NCBI RefSeq assembly: GCF_015999265.1
Contig: NZ_JAEAGR010000002.1
Coordinates: 124,001 to 188,000 of the forward strand
DNA length: 64,000 nucleotides
Source of the DNA: Mobilitalea sibirica
GTDB taxonomy: Bacteria > Bacillota > Clostridia > Lachnospirales > Lachnospiraceae
Direction: 5' to 3'
A model generated the notes under the pieces. That model saw nothing but the letters and a program-made list of their open reading frames with translations. It had not been told where the DNA came from and ran no database searches. The translations under genes were made by a program, and so were the position numbers. Position 1 is the first letter of the stretch. Each line of letters begins with the position of its first letter. This document shows positions 45,477 through 53,813 of this stretch, piece after piece.

Positions 45477-46613
45477 ATGGTGGATTTACAAGAAAGCAGG
45501 AAAAAAATTGATGAAGTGGATCGTAAGCTTTTAGAATTATTTGAGTACAGAATGCAGCTGGCGGAGGACATTGCGGAATATAAAAGCAGTGTTGGTCTGC
45601 CAGTATATGATCCGGTCAGAGAAGAAGAAAAGATAGCATCCATTAAAAACATGACAACGAATGAATTTAATCAGATTGCAATTGCAGATTTGTTTACACA
45701 GATTATGTCCATGAGCCGTAGATTACAATATACAATGCTTTATTCTTCTTTTAGTTTGGGGTTTACTGCATTGAATTCTATTGAGGCTGATCAGGATACA
45801 AGGGTAGTGTTTTATGGAGAGAAGGGTTCTTATACGGAACAGGCTATGATGGAATATTTCAAGACTGAAGTAATGGGAATTCCTATGGCTACCTTTGGAG
45901 ATGTAATGCAGGAGGTAAAGGAAGGTAAGGCTGAGTTTGGAGTGTTACCGATTGAAAATTCCTCCACGGGAACCTTATCCGATATCTTTGATCTGCTGGC
46001 AGAATATGATAATTATATTGTTGGTGAGCATGTGATTAAGATAGAGCATAATTTATGGGGTCTACCGGGAGCTAAGATCTCTGATATTAAGACGGTATAT
46101 TCCCATCGTCAGGGGTTATTGCAATGCTCCGGATTTTTGAAACAACATTCCATGATGAAACAGGTAGAAGGCGGCTCTACGGCTAGTTGCGCCAGAAAAG
46201 TCCTAGAAGACGGTGATATTTCTCAAGCTGCAATTGCCAGTAGGAGAGCTGGAGAGAACTTCGGATTAAGTCTATTAAAAGCCTCCATCCATAACGACGA
46301 AACGAATTCAACCAGATTTATCGTAATATCGAATAAAAAAATATATTATAATAAAGCTGAAAGAACCAGTATTTGTTTTGAATTACCTCATAAGAGCGGT
46401 GCGTTGTATCATATGCTTTCCCATTTTATTTATAATAAGATTAATATGACAAGGATTGAATCCAGACCGATTGCAGGAAAGGCATTTAAATACCGCTTCT
46501 TTGTTGATATTGAAGGTAGTATGGAGCATCCTGCAGTTAAGAATGCGCTTCATTGTATTCAGGAGGAGGCAATCGAGATGAAAATACTTGGCAGTTTTCT
46601 CCCGGTAAGATAA
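45477..46613 (+). CDS. pheA: Bifunctional chorismate mutase / prephenate dehydratase (P-protein)
   Basis: Converts chorismate to prephenate and then phenylpyruvate in phenylalanine synthesis. The 378-aa protein has an AroQ-type mutase domain (about 1-85; RKKIDEVDRKLLELFEYRM), a dehydratase domain (about 108-285) with YGEKGSYTEQA, GVLPIENSSTGTL and the catalytic NSTRFIVIS, and a C-terminal ACT domain (about 297-375) containing ESRPIAGKAFKYRFFVD, the phenylalanine-binding ESRP motif. It should therefore be feedback-inhibited by phenylalanine. GGAGGAAA stands before the ATG. It is not clustered with other aromatic genes here. Confidence 0.95.
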   Translation: MVDLQESRKKIDEVDRKLLELFEYRMQLAEDIAEYKSSVGLPVYDPVREEEKIASIKNMTTNEFNQIAIADLFTQIMSMSRRLQYTMLYSSFSLGFTALNSIEADQDTRVVFYGEKGSYTEQAMMEYFKTEVMGIPMATFGDVMQEVKEGKAEFGVLPIENSSTGTLSDIFDLLAEYDNYIVGEHVIKIEHNLWGLPGAKISDIKTVYSHRQGLLQCSGFLKQHSMMKQVEGGSTASCARKVLEDGDISQAAIASRRAGENFGLSLLKASIHNDETNSTRFIVISNKKIYYNKAERTSICFELPHKSGALYHMLSHFIYNKINMTRIESRPIAGKAFKYRFFVDIEGSMEHPAVKNALHCIQEEAIEMKILGSFLPVR

Positions 46614-46729
46614 TAATGTTCGTATATTTTCATATTTTCTTCAAAATCTAATCACAAAGTAAACATAATTTCCTGTTAGACTTATTCATAATAAGAAAAT
46701 TCAAACATCGTGTGAAAGGAGATTGTGCA

Positions 46730-48211
46730 ATGAATGAGTTAAATCATAATAAAGAGAACGAGCAAAACAATCAAGGTTTTAACAATAATCCAAATACAAT
46801 CGGAATTCATTATTCCAATCATGATCAGAAGCTAGCCGGAAATTCTGACAACCATAGAAATACTAATTACTATACTTATGGTAATAACGGTAATTATATA
46901 AGTAATCAAAGCAGCTATCCTTCTTACAGTGAATATTCATCCCACGGTTTGGATGAAAAGAAGATAAAGAAAAAAGGAGCTTTTGTTAAAATTGTGAAAT
47001 TTACTGTAGCGGCAATCCTGTTCGGTATCATAACAGGAGCTGTTTTTCAAGGATATAATTATTTTATTAAGTCTAAAGATGAAGTTGTTGAGGAAGATAA
47101 TGATGTAACCGTGAAGGAAAGTGTTAGAGATGAAAGTGAGCTTTTATTAGAACAAGAGGATGACTCCGAAGTTATTGATATCCCTATCGCTCAAACGAAT
47201 GCCATAGAAGATGGTATTATCTCTGACGTTTCTGATATTGTTGATAAGGTAATGCCATCCATCGTAGCAATCAATTCATCTGCAACAATTACCGGAAGAG
47301 ATTTCTTTGGAAGGCAATTTAATCAGCCGGTGGAAGGAAGCGGTTCGGGAATTATCATTGGCCAAAGCGATTCTAAGGTTTTAATTGTTACGAATAACCA
47401 TGTAATTGAAGGTGCTGATACAGTAGAAATTGTATTTGTTGATGACAGCACTGCTAATGCAAAAGTAAAAGGAGCAGAGCCAAGATCGGATCTTGCCGTG
47501 GTTGAAGTTGATTTGGATGATTTGTCAAAGGATACGATAAATACGATTAAGGTTGCGGCATTGGGTGATTCCGATGAAGTAAAAGCCGGTGAAATGGCAA
47601 TTGCAATCGGTAATGCCCTAGGATACGGTCAATCCGTTACAGTCGGGTATATCAGTGCCATAAACCGTGAGATTAACATAGATAATATTAAAATGAAGCT
47701 TTTACAGACAGATGCAGCAATTAATCCTGGTAATAGCGGAGGGGCATTGATTAATACGGCCGGTGAAGTGATCGGAATTAATTCTGTAAAATATGCCTCC
47801 TATGAGGTAGAAGGTATGGGCTATTCAATCCCGATATCAGAAGCTGTTCCTATGATTAATAAGCTGATGAACAGAGAACTACAGGAAGTAGCAGAGCAAG
47901 GTTATCTTGGGATTAACAAAAACGCAGCACAGAATGTAACAGAAGAATTTGCTCTACGATTTAATATGCCGATTGGTGTCTATATCAATGAAGTTATTCC
48001 GAATTCACCGGCAGATAACGCCGGTTTGAAGGCAGGACATATTATAGTTGAAGCAGATGATATTAAAATAGAAACCGTAGAAGACTTACTCAACATATTG
48101 TCCTATACCAGAGCAGGAGACGAGTTAAAGCTTATCGTTAATGAATTTATTAATGGCAGCTATGAGGAGAAAGAGCTGACCGTTATTCTCGGAGAAAGAC
48201 CAGAGGAATAA
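46730..48211 (+). CDS. htrA: HtrA/DegP-like S1C serine protease, membrane-anchored
   Basis: Surface quality-control protease. The 493-aa protein has a long Asn/Tyr-rich cytoplasmic N-terminus (about 1-80), one membrane helix (about 84-107), an acidic linker, a trypsin-like domain with the triad His224 (TNNHVIEGAD), Asp254 (RSDLAVVEV) and Ser336 (INPGNSGGAL), and one C-terminal PDZ domain (about 385-485; YINEVIPNSPADNAGLKAGHI in two parts). ATG 46730 follows AAAGGAGA by 7 nt; an upstream GTG at 46712 is unsupported. The anchor and single PDZ match Bacillus HtrA/HtrB. Such genes are often stress-induced, but I see no regulator box. Confidence 0.92.
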   Translation: MNELNHNKENEQNNQGFNNNPNTIGIHYSNHDQKLAGNSDNHRNTNYYTYGNNGNYISNQSSYPSYSEYSSHGLDEKKIKKKGAFVKIVKFTVAAILFGIITGAVFQGYNYFIKSKDEVVEEDNDVTVKESVRDESELLLEQEDDSEVIDIPIAQTNAIEDGIISDVSDIVDKVMPSIVAINSSATITGRDFFGRQFNQPVEGSGSGIIIGQSDSKVLIVTNNHVIEGADTVEIVFVDDSTANAKVKGAEPRSDLAVVEVDLDDLSKDTINTIKVAALGDSDEVKAGEMAIAIGNALGYGQSVTVGYISAINREINIDNIKMKLLQTDAAINPGNSGGALINTAGEVIGINSVKYASYEVEGMGYSIPISEAVPMINKLMNRELQEVAEQGYLGINKNAAQNVTEEFALRFNMPIGVYINEVIPNSPADNAGLKAGHIIVEADDIKIETVEDLLNILSYTRAGDELKLIVNEFINGSYEEKELTVILGERPEE

Positions 48212-48229
48212 AAGATAGTTAACATTAAA

Positions 48230-48296
48230 GAGGCTGTTGCCTTAATATGTAGGGAATAAAACAATACTCCCAACATATTAAGAATGTAACAGCCTC
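48230..48296. terminator. Hairpin downstream of htrA
   Basis: GAGGCTGTT (48230-48238) pairs with 48288-48296 and CTTAATATGT (48241-48250) with 48273-48282, with a further imperfect pairing inside. It starts 19 nt after the htrA stop. No T-run follows, so termination efficiency is unclear. Confidence 0.55.
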
Positions 48297-48342
48297 AAGT
48301 GTTTCATAGAACCAAATACTATTATTAGATCAAAGCTGTCAA

Positions 48343-48648
48343 TATGTAACAATGAAAAGTATGATATCATCAGCACTCTTAATGTTAATATGGAGCATCT
48401 GGCAAGATGTTTTTAGCATGGCGCCTTATGCTTCGTTATTAAATGTACTTATTACTTTTGATGATGGTTTAGAGTCAAAAAAGCGCACTGTTTGACGAGC
48501 GAAGTGAGGAGTGTTTGGCTCTGCTTTACCATCAGAAAAAGCGATTAGTGCATTATAACGAAAACATACGAAGCCAGGATAAATCATCATGCCAGAGGAT
48601 CCTATAGTTACCTAGAAACTGATGATATCATACTTTTCATTTACATCT
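48343..48648. repeat. Giant imperfect palindrome (foldback element), about 306 nt
   Basis: The outer 23 bp are perfect (48351-48373 with 48619-48641). Inward, TCTGGCA-containing arms (about 48398 and 48595), TTCGTTATT/AACGAA-containing arms and a GATGGTTTA/TAAACCATC-like pair continue to the apex near 48500, so most of the element can fold into one long hairpin. It contains GCACTGTTTGACG (48485-48497), shared with one change by the element at 52984-53177. No transposase or clear target duplication is seen. It may be a non-autonomous foldback (MITE-like) element or a structured 3' region. Confidence 0.7.
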
Positions 48649-48706
48649 GCAAGTTAAACTTATAATATCATAACTGTAATTCAACTCATAATATAATTAC
48701 TGTAGA

Positions 48707-50257
48707 TCAGTTCGCTATATCATTACTATCATATTCCCCTATAATATCTTTATAAAGATCTAACCCGTAGCTGGTCCGTTCCGGTTCTTTCTCTATGATA
48801 CGGAATGTTCTGGTACCGTCTGCAAGCCGTTCAGCGCTTAAGAACATGGACTTTTCAGGCCTTTTCTCATACATTGCTTTGGTGAATTCGAATAAGTGGG
48901 TTACCATCAGTACATTCGTTCCATTCTCATAAAGGGCGTTGACAACATCGGATGCAATCTGAGAACCCTCCCGTTCTGTGGTAGTTGCAAAGGATTCGTT
49001 CAGTAATAGCATGGAATTCGGCGTAATATTGTCCAGTATACGACTAATTCGATTAAGCTCCTCATCCAGCTTACCGCTATTCATTGCAGTATCCTCTCTT
49101 CTGGTGAAGTGGGTGAATATACCGTCATAGATACAATTACAATAATACTCAGCCGGGACAAACATTCCGCTTTGCATTAAAATCTGTGCGATGCCGATAC
49201 TGCGAAGATAAGTAGATTTTCCTCCCTGGTTTGCTCCGGTTATGATAAATAGATGTAAATCCTGCGTATCCAGATCATTACTTACCGGTCTGTGCCTTTG
49301 ATAGATTGCCATACTAAGATCATAAAGTCCTCGGAAACGAAAGATTCCCATCTCTCTTTTTACAACTTTTGGCATACTGGTAGGAATATTCATCTGGGTG
49401 AGGCGGTTTTGAAGATTCGCTGCACCAACATAAAATGACAGTTGGTAATGCAAATTTTCAAAAAAGGTGGTTAATTCTTTAATAAAGTTTTGATACATTT
49501 TTAAGATATGGGATAGCCCGGCTGCTTCCATTTCCCGCACATCGTTGGAGATTCTGGAATCATCCAAAAGCACTACACTGCGCTTAAAAAGCTTATAATA
49601 CATTATGGAAGCAACACTTAAGGGTTTTCTTCTTCTAAACTCAAGTTTTTTCAAGTGGTTAACGATAATATCTTTGGCTTTAAGTCCCTGACCGATGGTA
49701 CCGCTGAAGGTGATTTCGCCACCCTCGATTAAAAAATTCATCTCTCCAAGAGAGGACTTGATTTTTTCAACAAATTCATAATTGTAATCACTGATTAGGC
49801 GGTCATAGAAGGCTCTCATTCCCGGTGAGGTCAAATTTGTCTCAATAGAATCGACATACATCTTAAATTTTTCAAGATTTCTAACTAAGATCCCTAGAAT
49901 TTCAAGTGAAAAAAGTACATTTTGGGAGTTGGTCAGTTTAAGCACTGAAACTTTTTTAACCGATTCTTTGTATAGTTCGATTTCTTCAAAAGCTTTTGAG
50001 GTCATCTCATACATTTCTGAAAAACAATTATAGTTTTTTATACAATCTGTAAGAATAGCCTGTCGATAAAGTACAGTATTTATGTCCGTGGCACAGTTAG
50101 TTATAACAGAACGGACTGTATTATAGATGAATTTATCATTTCTCGCCATGAATTTAAATATTATATCCAGATTTAAATCCTGAATTATCTCGCTTCTATT
50201 CAACAAGGCATTTCTTGGTAGGTTCTCACAATCTTCATATAGTAATCTTACATGCAT
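48707..50257 (-). CDS. MutS-like ATPase lacking mismatch-recognition domain (downstream paralogue)
   Basis: The 516-aa protein has MutS domain III-like helices (about 90-300) and a C-terminal MutS ATPase domain: Walker A TGANQGGKST (about 340-349), a signature-like FTRREDTAMNSGKLDEE loop, Walker B SMLLLNESFA (about 415-424) and the His switch VTHLFEF. The N-terminal mismatch-binding and connector domains of true MutS are missing, as is the Smr domain of MutS2. Walker B ends in Asn-Glu rather than Asp-Glu. It overlaps the upstream paralogue by 10 nt, so the two are co-translated and probably form a heterodimer; the function is unknown. Confidence 0.85.
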   Translation of the reverse strand: MHVRLLYEDCENLPRNALLNRSEIIQDLNLDIIFKFMARNDKFIYNTVRSVITNCATDINTVLYRQAILTDCIKNYNCFSEMYEMTSKAFEEIELYKESVKKVSVLKLTNSQNVLFSLEILGILVRNLEKFKMYVDSIETNLTSPGMRAFYDRLISDYNYEFVEKIKSSLGEMNFLIEGGEITFSGTIGQGLKAKDIIVNHLKKLEFRRRKPLSVASIMYYKLFKRSVVLLDDSRISNDVREMEAAGLSHILKMYQNFIKELTTFFENLHYQLSFYVGAANLQNRLTQMNIPTSMPKVVKREMGIFRFRGLYDLSMAIYQRHRPVSNDLDTQDLHLFIITGANQGGKSTYLRSIGIAQILMQSGMFVPAEYYCNCIYDGIFTHFTRREDTAMNSGKLDEELNRISRILDNITPNSMLLLNESFATTTEREGSQIASDVVNALYENGTNVLMVTHLFEFTKAMYEKRPEKSMFLSAERLADGTRTFRIIEKEPERTSYGLDLYKDIIGEYDSNDIAN

Positions 50258-51783
50258 CTTTTTATCCGCTCCTTTATCTCCCGATATGTCATATGATGTT
50301 TTTCAACAATTGTATTGGCATAGCTTTTTCCGTCCGCAGGCCTACGTGCAATTTTAAAAGTGCGGATATTGCTGTCTTTTGAAAGAAGTGATGCCACCAG
50401 ACTGACAATTCGTTCATCGTTTTTCGTAAGCTCATAGATATGGGTTACATAGATTCCAAAACAGTTCCTATCCATAAAATAATTCAGTGCTTTTCTTCCC
50501 ATGATATGGGCATCGTAGGAGGTGGCAGAGGTAAAGATTTCGTTAATTATGATAAAGCTGTTATTTGATGCACTACCCATTAACTCTCTTAAGCGAAGCA
50601 GCTCTTCTTTTAGCTTACCGGCACCGGTATCCATATTCTCTTCAACTGCAAAATGTGTATAGATTCCATCAAAAAACGGTAGAGTAGCAGATCGGCTCGG
50701 TACCATAAGACCTAGGGACGTGAAAAATACAATTTGTCCCAAAGCTCTGGCAAAGGTTGTCTTCCCCCCTTGGTTAGGACCGGTTATTACATAAAATTGC
50801 TCTCCGGGGTTAAAATAGCAGTCGTTAAAAATTACCTCTTTCTTTAACAATGCATTTTTCTTAGCTAATGCCAGATCGTATCCTTCTGTTATATTAAGAT
50901 ATCCATCTTTATGAAGCTGCGGGTAACAAAAATGAAAGTTCATCTCCAACATTTTATTTCGGTACGAACAAAAGGCTATATAGAATTGAACCTCTAATTC
51001 AAAGGTTTCAAGAATAGGATGGATGAAATCATGGTGAGTCTTGTCGTAAAAATCTAGGGCCTCAAAGGTATGTTTATAGTTCTTTTTAAGAACATCCAAT
51101 ATAGCTGTTTCTAAGGCTGACAACATGACACTGCTGAAGGGGTTATTCTGATAAAAATGCTTTTGTTCGGATTCTTCCCGAAAGGTATCCTGTAACTGCT
51201 TGCAATAATCATCCTCCAGATACCCCTCATTAATAATAATTTTGTCTCTCTTTATCTGAATATGGAATTTCATCTCTTCAAATTGATTTATAAGCTGGCG
51301 GGTTTCTTTTTGTAATAACAGAAATTCCTCACTATTTATGTAGGATGTAAGCCATTGATGAAACAATTGAAAGCCCTCGGAGATAAACTTAATCTGTTCC
51401 AGTTCCTTATGAAGCGTTACGACATTGTTGATATAAGCGAAGGCTGCATCCAAATTCCACTTTTGCTTCTGAATATCATGATCTGTATGATTTATGTTAT
51501 TCAGATATTCCTTGGATTTCCTCATGATAATACAGAAATTATTTACACTTTTAAATATCGTTTCATTGTCCATATCTTTTAGGACACTTAAGCGATAATT
51601 GATATCATTTTCCCGCTCTGCTCCAAAAAAGTAAAATCTGCGTAGATCATAAACCTTCTGTTCATCCAATATATCCTGTACGATCTGGTCCAGATTAAGA
51701 TCATAAAAGTATTTTGGCATTCTTACTTTATCCGGTTCAATCTCAGACAGTTTATGATACCCAAGTATACTTTGAAATACCAT
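50248..51783 (-). CDS. MutS-like ATPase lacking mismatch-recognition domain (upstream paralogue)
   Basis: The 511-aa protein is a distant paralogue of its neighbour with the same layout: helical core (about 75-290) and MutS ATPase domain with Walker A TGPNQGGKTT (about 334-343), the EENMDTGAGKLKEELLRL signature loop, Walker B SFIIINEIFT, and VTHIYEL as His switch. As in the neighbour, Walker B carries Asn-Glu. No FxE mismatch-recognition motif is present. It is first in the two-gene unit, with CGGAGG 9 nt before the ATG and a promoter upstream. A role in DNA repair or recombination is an inference from the ATPase domain only. Confidence 0.85.
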   Translation of the reverse strand: MVFQSILGYHKLSEIEPDKVRMPKYFYDLNLDQIVQDILDEQKVYDLRRFYFFGAERENDINYRLSVLKDMDNETIFKSVNNFCIIMRKSKEYLNNINHTDHDIQKQKWNLDAAFAYINNVVTLHKELEQIKFISEGFQLFHQWLTSYINSEEFLLLQKETRQLINQFEEMKFHIQIKRDKIIINEGYLEDDYCKQLQDTFREESEQKHFYQNNPFSSVMLSALETAILDVLKKNYKHTFEALDFYDKTHHDFIHPILETFELEVQFYIAFCSYRNKMLEMNFHFCYPQLHKDGYLNITEGYDLALAKKNALLKKEVIFNDCYFNPGEQFYVITGPNQGGKTTFARALGQIVFFTSLGLMVPSRSATLPFFDGIYTHFAVEENMDTGAGKLKEELLRLRELMGSASNNSFIIINEIFTSATSYDAHIMGRKALNYFMDRNCFGIYVTHIYELTKNDERIVSLVASLLSKDSNIRTFKIARRPADGKSYANTIVEKHHMTYREIKERIKRCM

Positions 51784-51806
51784 GTAATTTACCTCCGTTG
51801 TACAAT

Positions 51807-51835
51807 ATTATGAATAGTTTACTCTATTTTGTAAA
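51807..51835 (-). promoter_or_regulatory. Promoter of the MutS-like gene pair
   Basis: On the minus strand TTTACA (51830-51835), a 17-nt spacer and CATAAT (51807-51812) stand 24 nt upstream of the start codon. Confidence 0.55.
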
Positions 51836-51881
51836 TATTGGCAATCATTGAATGTTAATTATTAGTAAATCAAGAAAATGT

Positions 51882-51897
51882 CTGTATTTTCATACAG
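51882..51897. promoter_or_regulatory. Short palindrome in the divergent region
   Basis: CTGTAT (51882-51887) and ATACAG (51892-51897) form a perfect inverted repeat around TTTC, about 67 nt before the substrate-binding protein gene. It could be an operator; no other support. Confidence 0.3.
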
Positions 51898-51963
51898 GCA
51901 CGAATCCTTCCTGTCTATGAATATATTAATAGAAGAAAAACCATTTTATCTGGGAGGGTTTCA

Positions 51964-52959
51964 ATGAAGAGAAGATTTATTTGTGTACTTGCTATCATTA
52001 CCATGACAGCGACTATGTTAGTCGGCTGTAAAGGGAAAGATGAACTAACAGAAATTACGTTGAATGAAGTAGCTCACTCTATCTTTTATGCACCGATGTA
52101 TGTTGCATTTGAAGAGGACTATTTTAAAGAGGAAGGATTAAAGGTTAATTTAGTAAACGGTTTGGGTGCTGATAAAACAATGACAGCTGTGTTATCCGGT
52201 GAATGTGAAATCGGATTCATGGGGGCGGAGGCTACAATTTATGTGTACAATGAAGGTGCAGAAGATTATGTTGTGAACTTTGCCCAGCTTACCCAACGGG
52301 CAGGTAACTTCCTTGTATCCAGAAACAAAGAGGAAGACTTCTCTTGGAATAATGTAAAGGGAAAAACGGTAATTGGCGGAAGGCCGGGTGGTATGCCTCA
52401 AATGGTATTTGAGTACATTTTAAAGAAAAACGGAATTGATCCAAAGAAAGATGTAACGATCATACAAAATATTGATTTTGGAATTACGGCACAGGCTTTT
52501 GCATCAGGGCAGGCGGATTATACCTGTGAATTTGAACCGGCAGCAACTTCCTTAGAATTAGAGGGAGCAGGTGCAGTAGTAGCATCCCTTGGTGTTGAAA
52601 GCGGTAAGGTTCCTTACACGTCTTTCTCAGCAAAGAAAAGTTATATTGAAAAAAATCCTGAGATTATTCAGGGTTTTACGAACGCTATCCAAAGAGGTAT
52701 GGATTATGTAGCTACCCATTCACCGGAAGAGATTGCTAAGGTAATAGCACCACAGTTTGATGAAATTCCAATGGATAAACTTGTGTTGATAGTAACCAGA
52801 TATTATGACCAGGATACCTGGAAAGATAATCTGATTTTTGAAGAGGCTAGTTTAGACCTGCTACAGGATATTCTTGAAGAAGCAGGAGAGCTTTCAAAAC
52901 GGGTTGACTATGAGGATTTAATTATAACCGAGTATGCGAAGGAAGCGCTTAAAGACTAA
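51964..52959 (+). CDS. Substrate-binding lipoprotein of an ABC importer (NMT1/THI5-like), orphan
   Basis: Extracytoplasmic lipoprotein of 331 aa. The signal peptide ends in a lipobox MLVGC (Cys22). The mature sequence ITLNEVAHSIFYAPMYVAFEEDYFKEEGL and the glycine-rich stretch VIGGRPGGMPQMVFEYILKK are typical of the NMT1/SsuA-like family that binds pyrimidine precursors, sulfonates, nitrate or related small molecules. The ligand cannot be chosen from sequence. Neither permease nor ATPase genes adjoin it, so it must use a system encoded elsewhere or act as a sensor. Strong GGGAGGG precedes the ATG. Confidence 0.85.
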   Translation: MKRRFICVLAIITMTATMLVGCKGKDELTEITLNEVAHSIFYAPMYVAFEEDYFKEEGLKVNLVNGLGADKTMTAVLSGECEIGFMGAEATIYVYNEGAEDYVVNFAQLTQRAGNFLVSRNKEEDFSWNNVKGKTVIGGRPGGMPQMVFEYILKKNGIDPKKDVTIIQNIDFGITAQAFASGQADYTCEFEPAATSLELEGAGAVVASLGVESGKVPYTSFSAKKSYIEKNPEIIQGFTNAIQRGMDYVATHSPEEIAKVIAPQFDEIPMDKLVLIVTRYYDQDTWKDNLIFEEASLDLLQDILEEAGELSKRVDYEDLIITEYAKEALKD

Positions 52960-52983
52960 TAAAAATAGTCTCTAAGAAAAAAG

Positions 52984-53177
52984 AAGGGGCTACTTAAAAA
53001 TAGTTAATCTGGGAATATGATTTTACCGTAATGCACTATTTGACGGACATGTTGCTGATTTTGATATACTGGTGCGAACAAAAATGTTCGAACAAGGCAT
53101 ACAAAATCAGAATATGTCCTTCAATCTATGTGTGAGGTAAATCAAATTCCCATTGTGCTATTTTTAAGTAGCCCCTT
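52984..53177. repeat. Giant imperfect palindrome (foldback element), 194 nt
   Basis: The outer arms are perfect over 20 bp (52984-53003 with 53158-53177). Inward pairings continue: GGGAAT...TTACC with GGTAAAT...ATTCCC, GGACAT with ATGTCC, GCTGATTTTG with CAAAATCAG, and a GAACA/TGTTC apex. It lies between the convergent lipoprotein gene (ends 52959) and the small membrane protein gene (ends 53188) and may act as a bidirectional terminator. GCACTATTTGACG (53033-53045) matches 12 of 13 bases of the element at 48343-48648, suggesting a related family. Confidence 0.75.
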
Positions 53178-53187
53178 TACTAGAAAT

Positions 53188-53487
53188 TTAGTCTTCTGCA
53201 ATGGTGGTTGGACCGGATTGAACCAGATCTTCACTGGGATCCGTTGGATCATCGTTATAATCCTCAAAATCATCTTCATAATCATCGAAGTCATCTTCAA
53301 AATCCTCAAGATAATCAGGATTCATGTATCTGTATACTGCATAAGCAATTGCAGCAACAGCAGCAACAGCACCTATAATTGCTAGCATACACATAATCGT
53401 GTGTCTTCTTTTTTCCATTGGATCTCTTCTGTGGAGTAGTTCACCAAGTCTCATAGCCTCCCAAAAATCCTCCAATTTATTCATCAT
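53188..53487 (-). CDS. Small membrane protein with acidic C-terminal tail
   Basis: I do not recognise a named family. The 99-aa protein has an amphipathic N-terminus (LEDFWEAMRLGELLHRRDPMEKRR), one membrane helix (about 31-53, rich in Ala and Ile), and an Asp/Glu/Tyr-rich tail with repeated DFxDD-type units (FEDDFDDYEDDFEDYNDD). AAAGGATGTG precedes the start; a second ATG is the next codon. The composition suggests a metal- or protein-binding acidic tail, but this is speculation. It lies downstream of, and in the same direction as, pcrA's strand, separated by the giant foldback from the lipoprotein gene. Confidence 0.75.
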   Translation of the reverse strand: MMNKLEDFWEAMRLGELLHRRDPMEKRRHTIMCMLAIIGAVAAVAAIAYAVYRYMNPDYLEDFEDDFDDYEDDFEDYNDDPTDPSEDLVQSGPTTIAED

Positions 53488-53813
53488 AATAACACATCCT
53501 TTCTAGAGTAATTATATTATAAATTCCACTTATTATGTTACGGAACCAGTGGTTAGTATCTCAGAGCAAAAGCCCTAAATAAATCGAATCAAATCTATAT
53601 ATATAGTTTCAAATCAAGGTGAGTTTTATACCAATTTATATTTTAAACAAATAAAATTATTAATGACATATAGGACTGTCGCATAGTAATGTTGTATAAG
53701 AAAGTGTAATGCTGTCAAACAATAGAAAAAATTAAAAGAAAAAAAGGTTTATTAATTAACATCCTGAGTGACAGGGTATCTTGATTTCGTTTAAACATAT
53801 TACGACAGTTAAT
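53488..53813. other. AT-rich intergenic region downstream of pcrA
   Basis: These 326 nt contain the promoter region of the small membrane protein gene and, at 53675-53809, a weak foldback: ACTGTCG (53675-53681) pairs with CGACAGT (53803-53809), with further imperfect pairing inward. The latter may terminate pcrA. No gene is seen. Confidence 0.45.

Larger units (their letters stand above)
48212..48706. other. Convergent intergenic region containing two foldback structures
   Basis: These 495 nt between htrA and the MutS-like genes contain a 67-nt hairpin (48230-48296) and a roughly 306-nt imperfect palindrome (48343-48648). Neither encodes a credible protein. Confidence 0.7.

Noticed and set aside
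48343-53177. Giant palindromes interpreted as insertion sequences
   Set aside because: No transposase frame lies inside or near them and no target-site duplication is evident.
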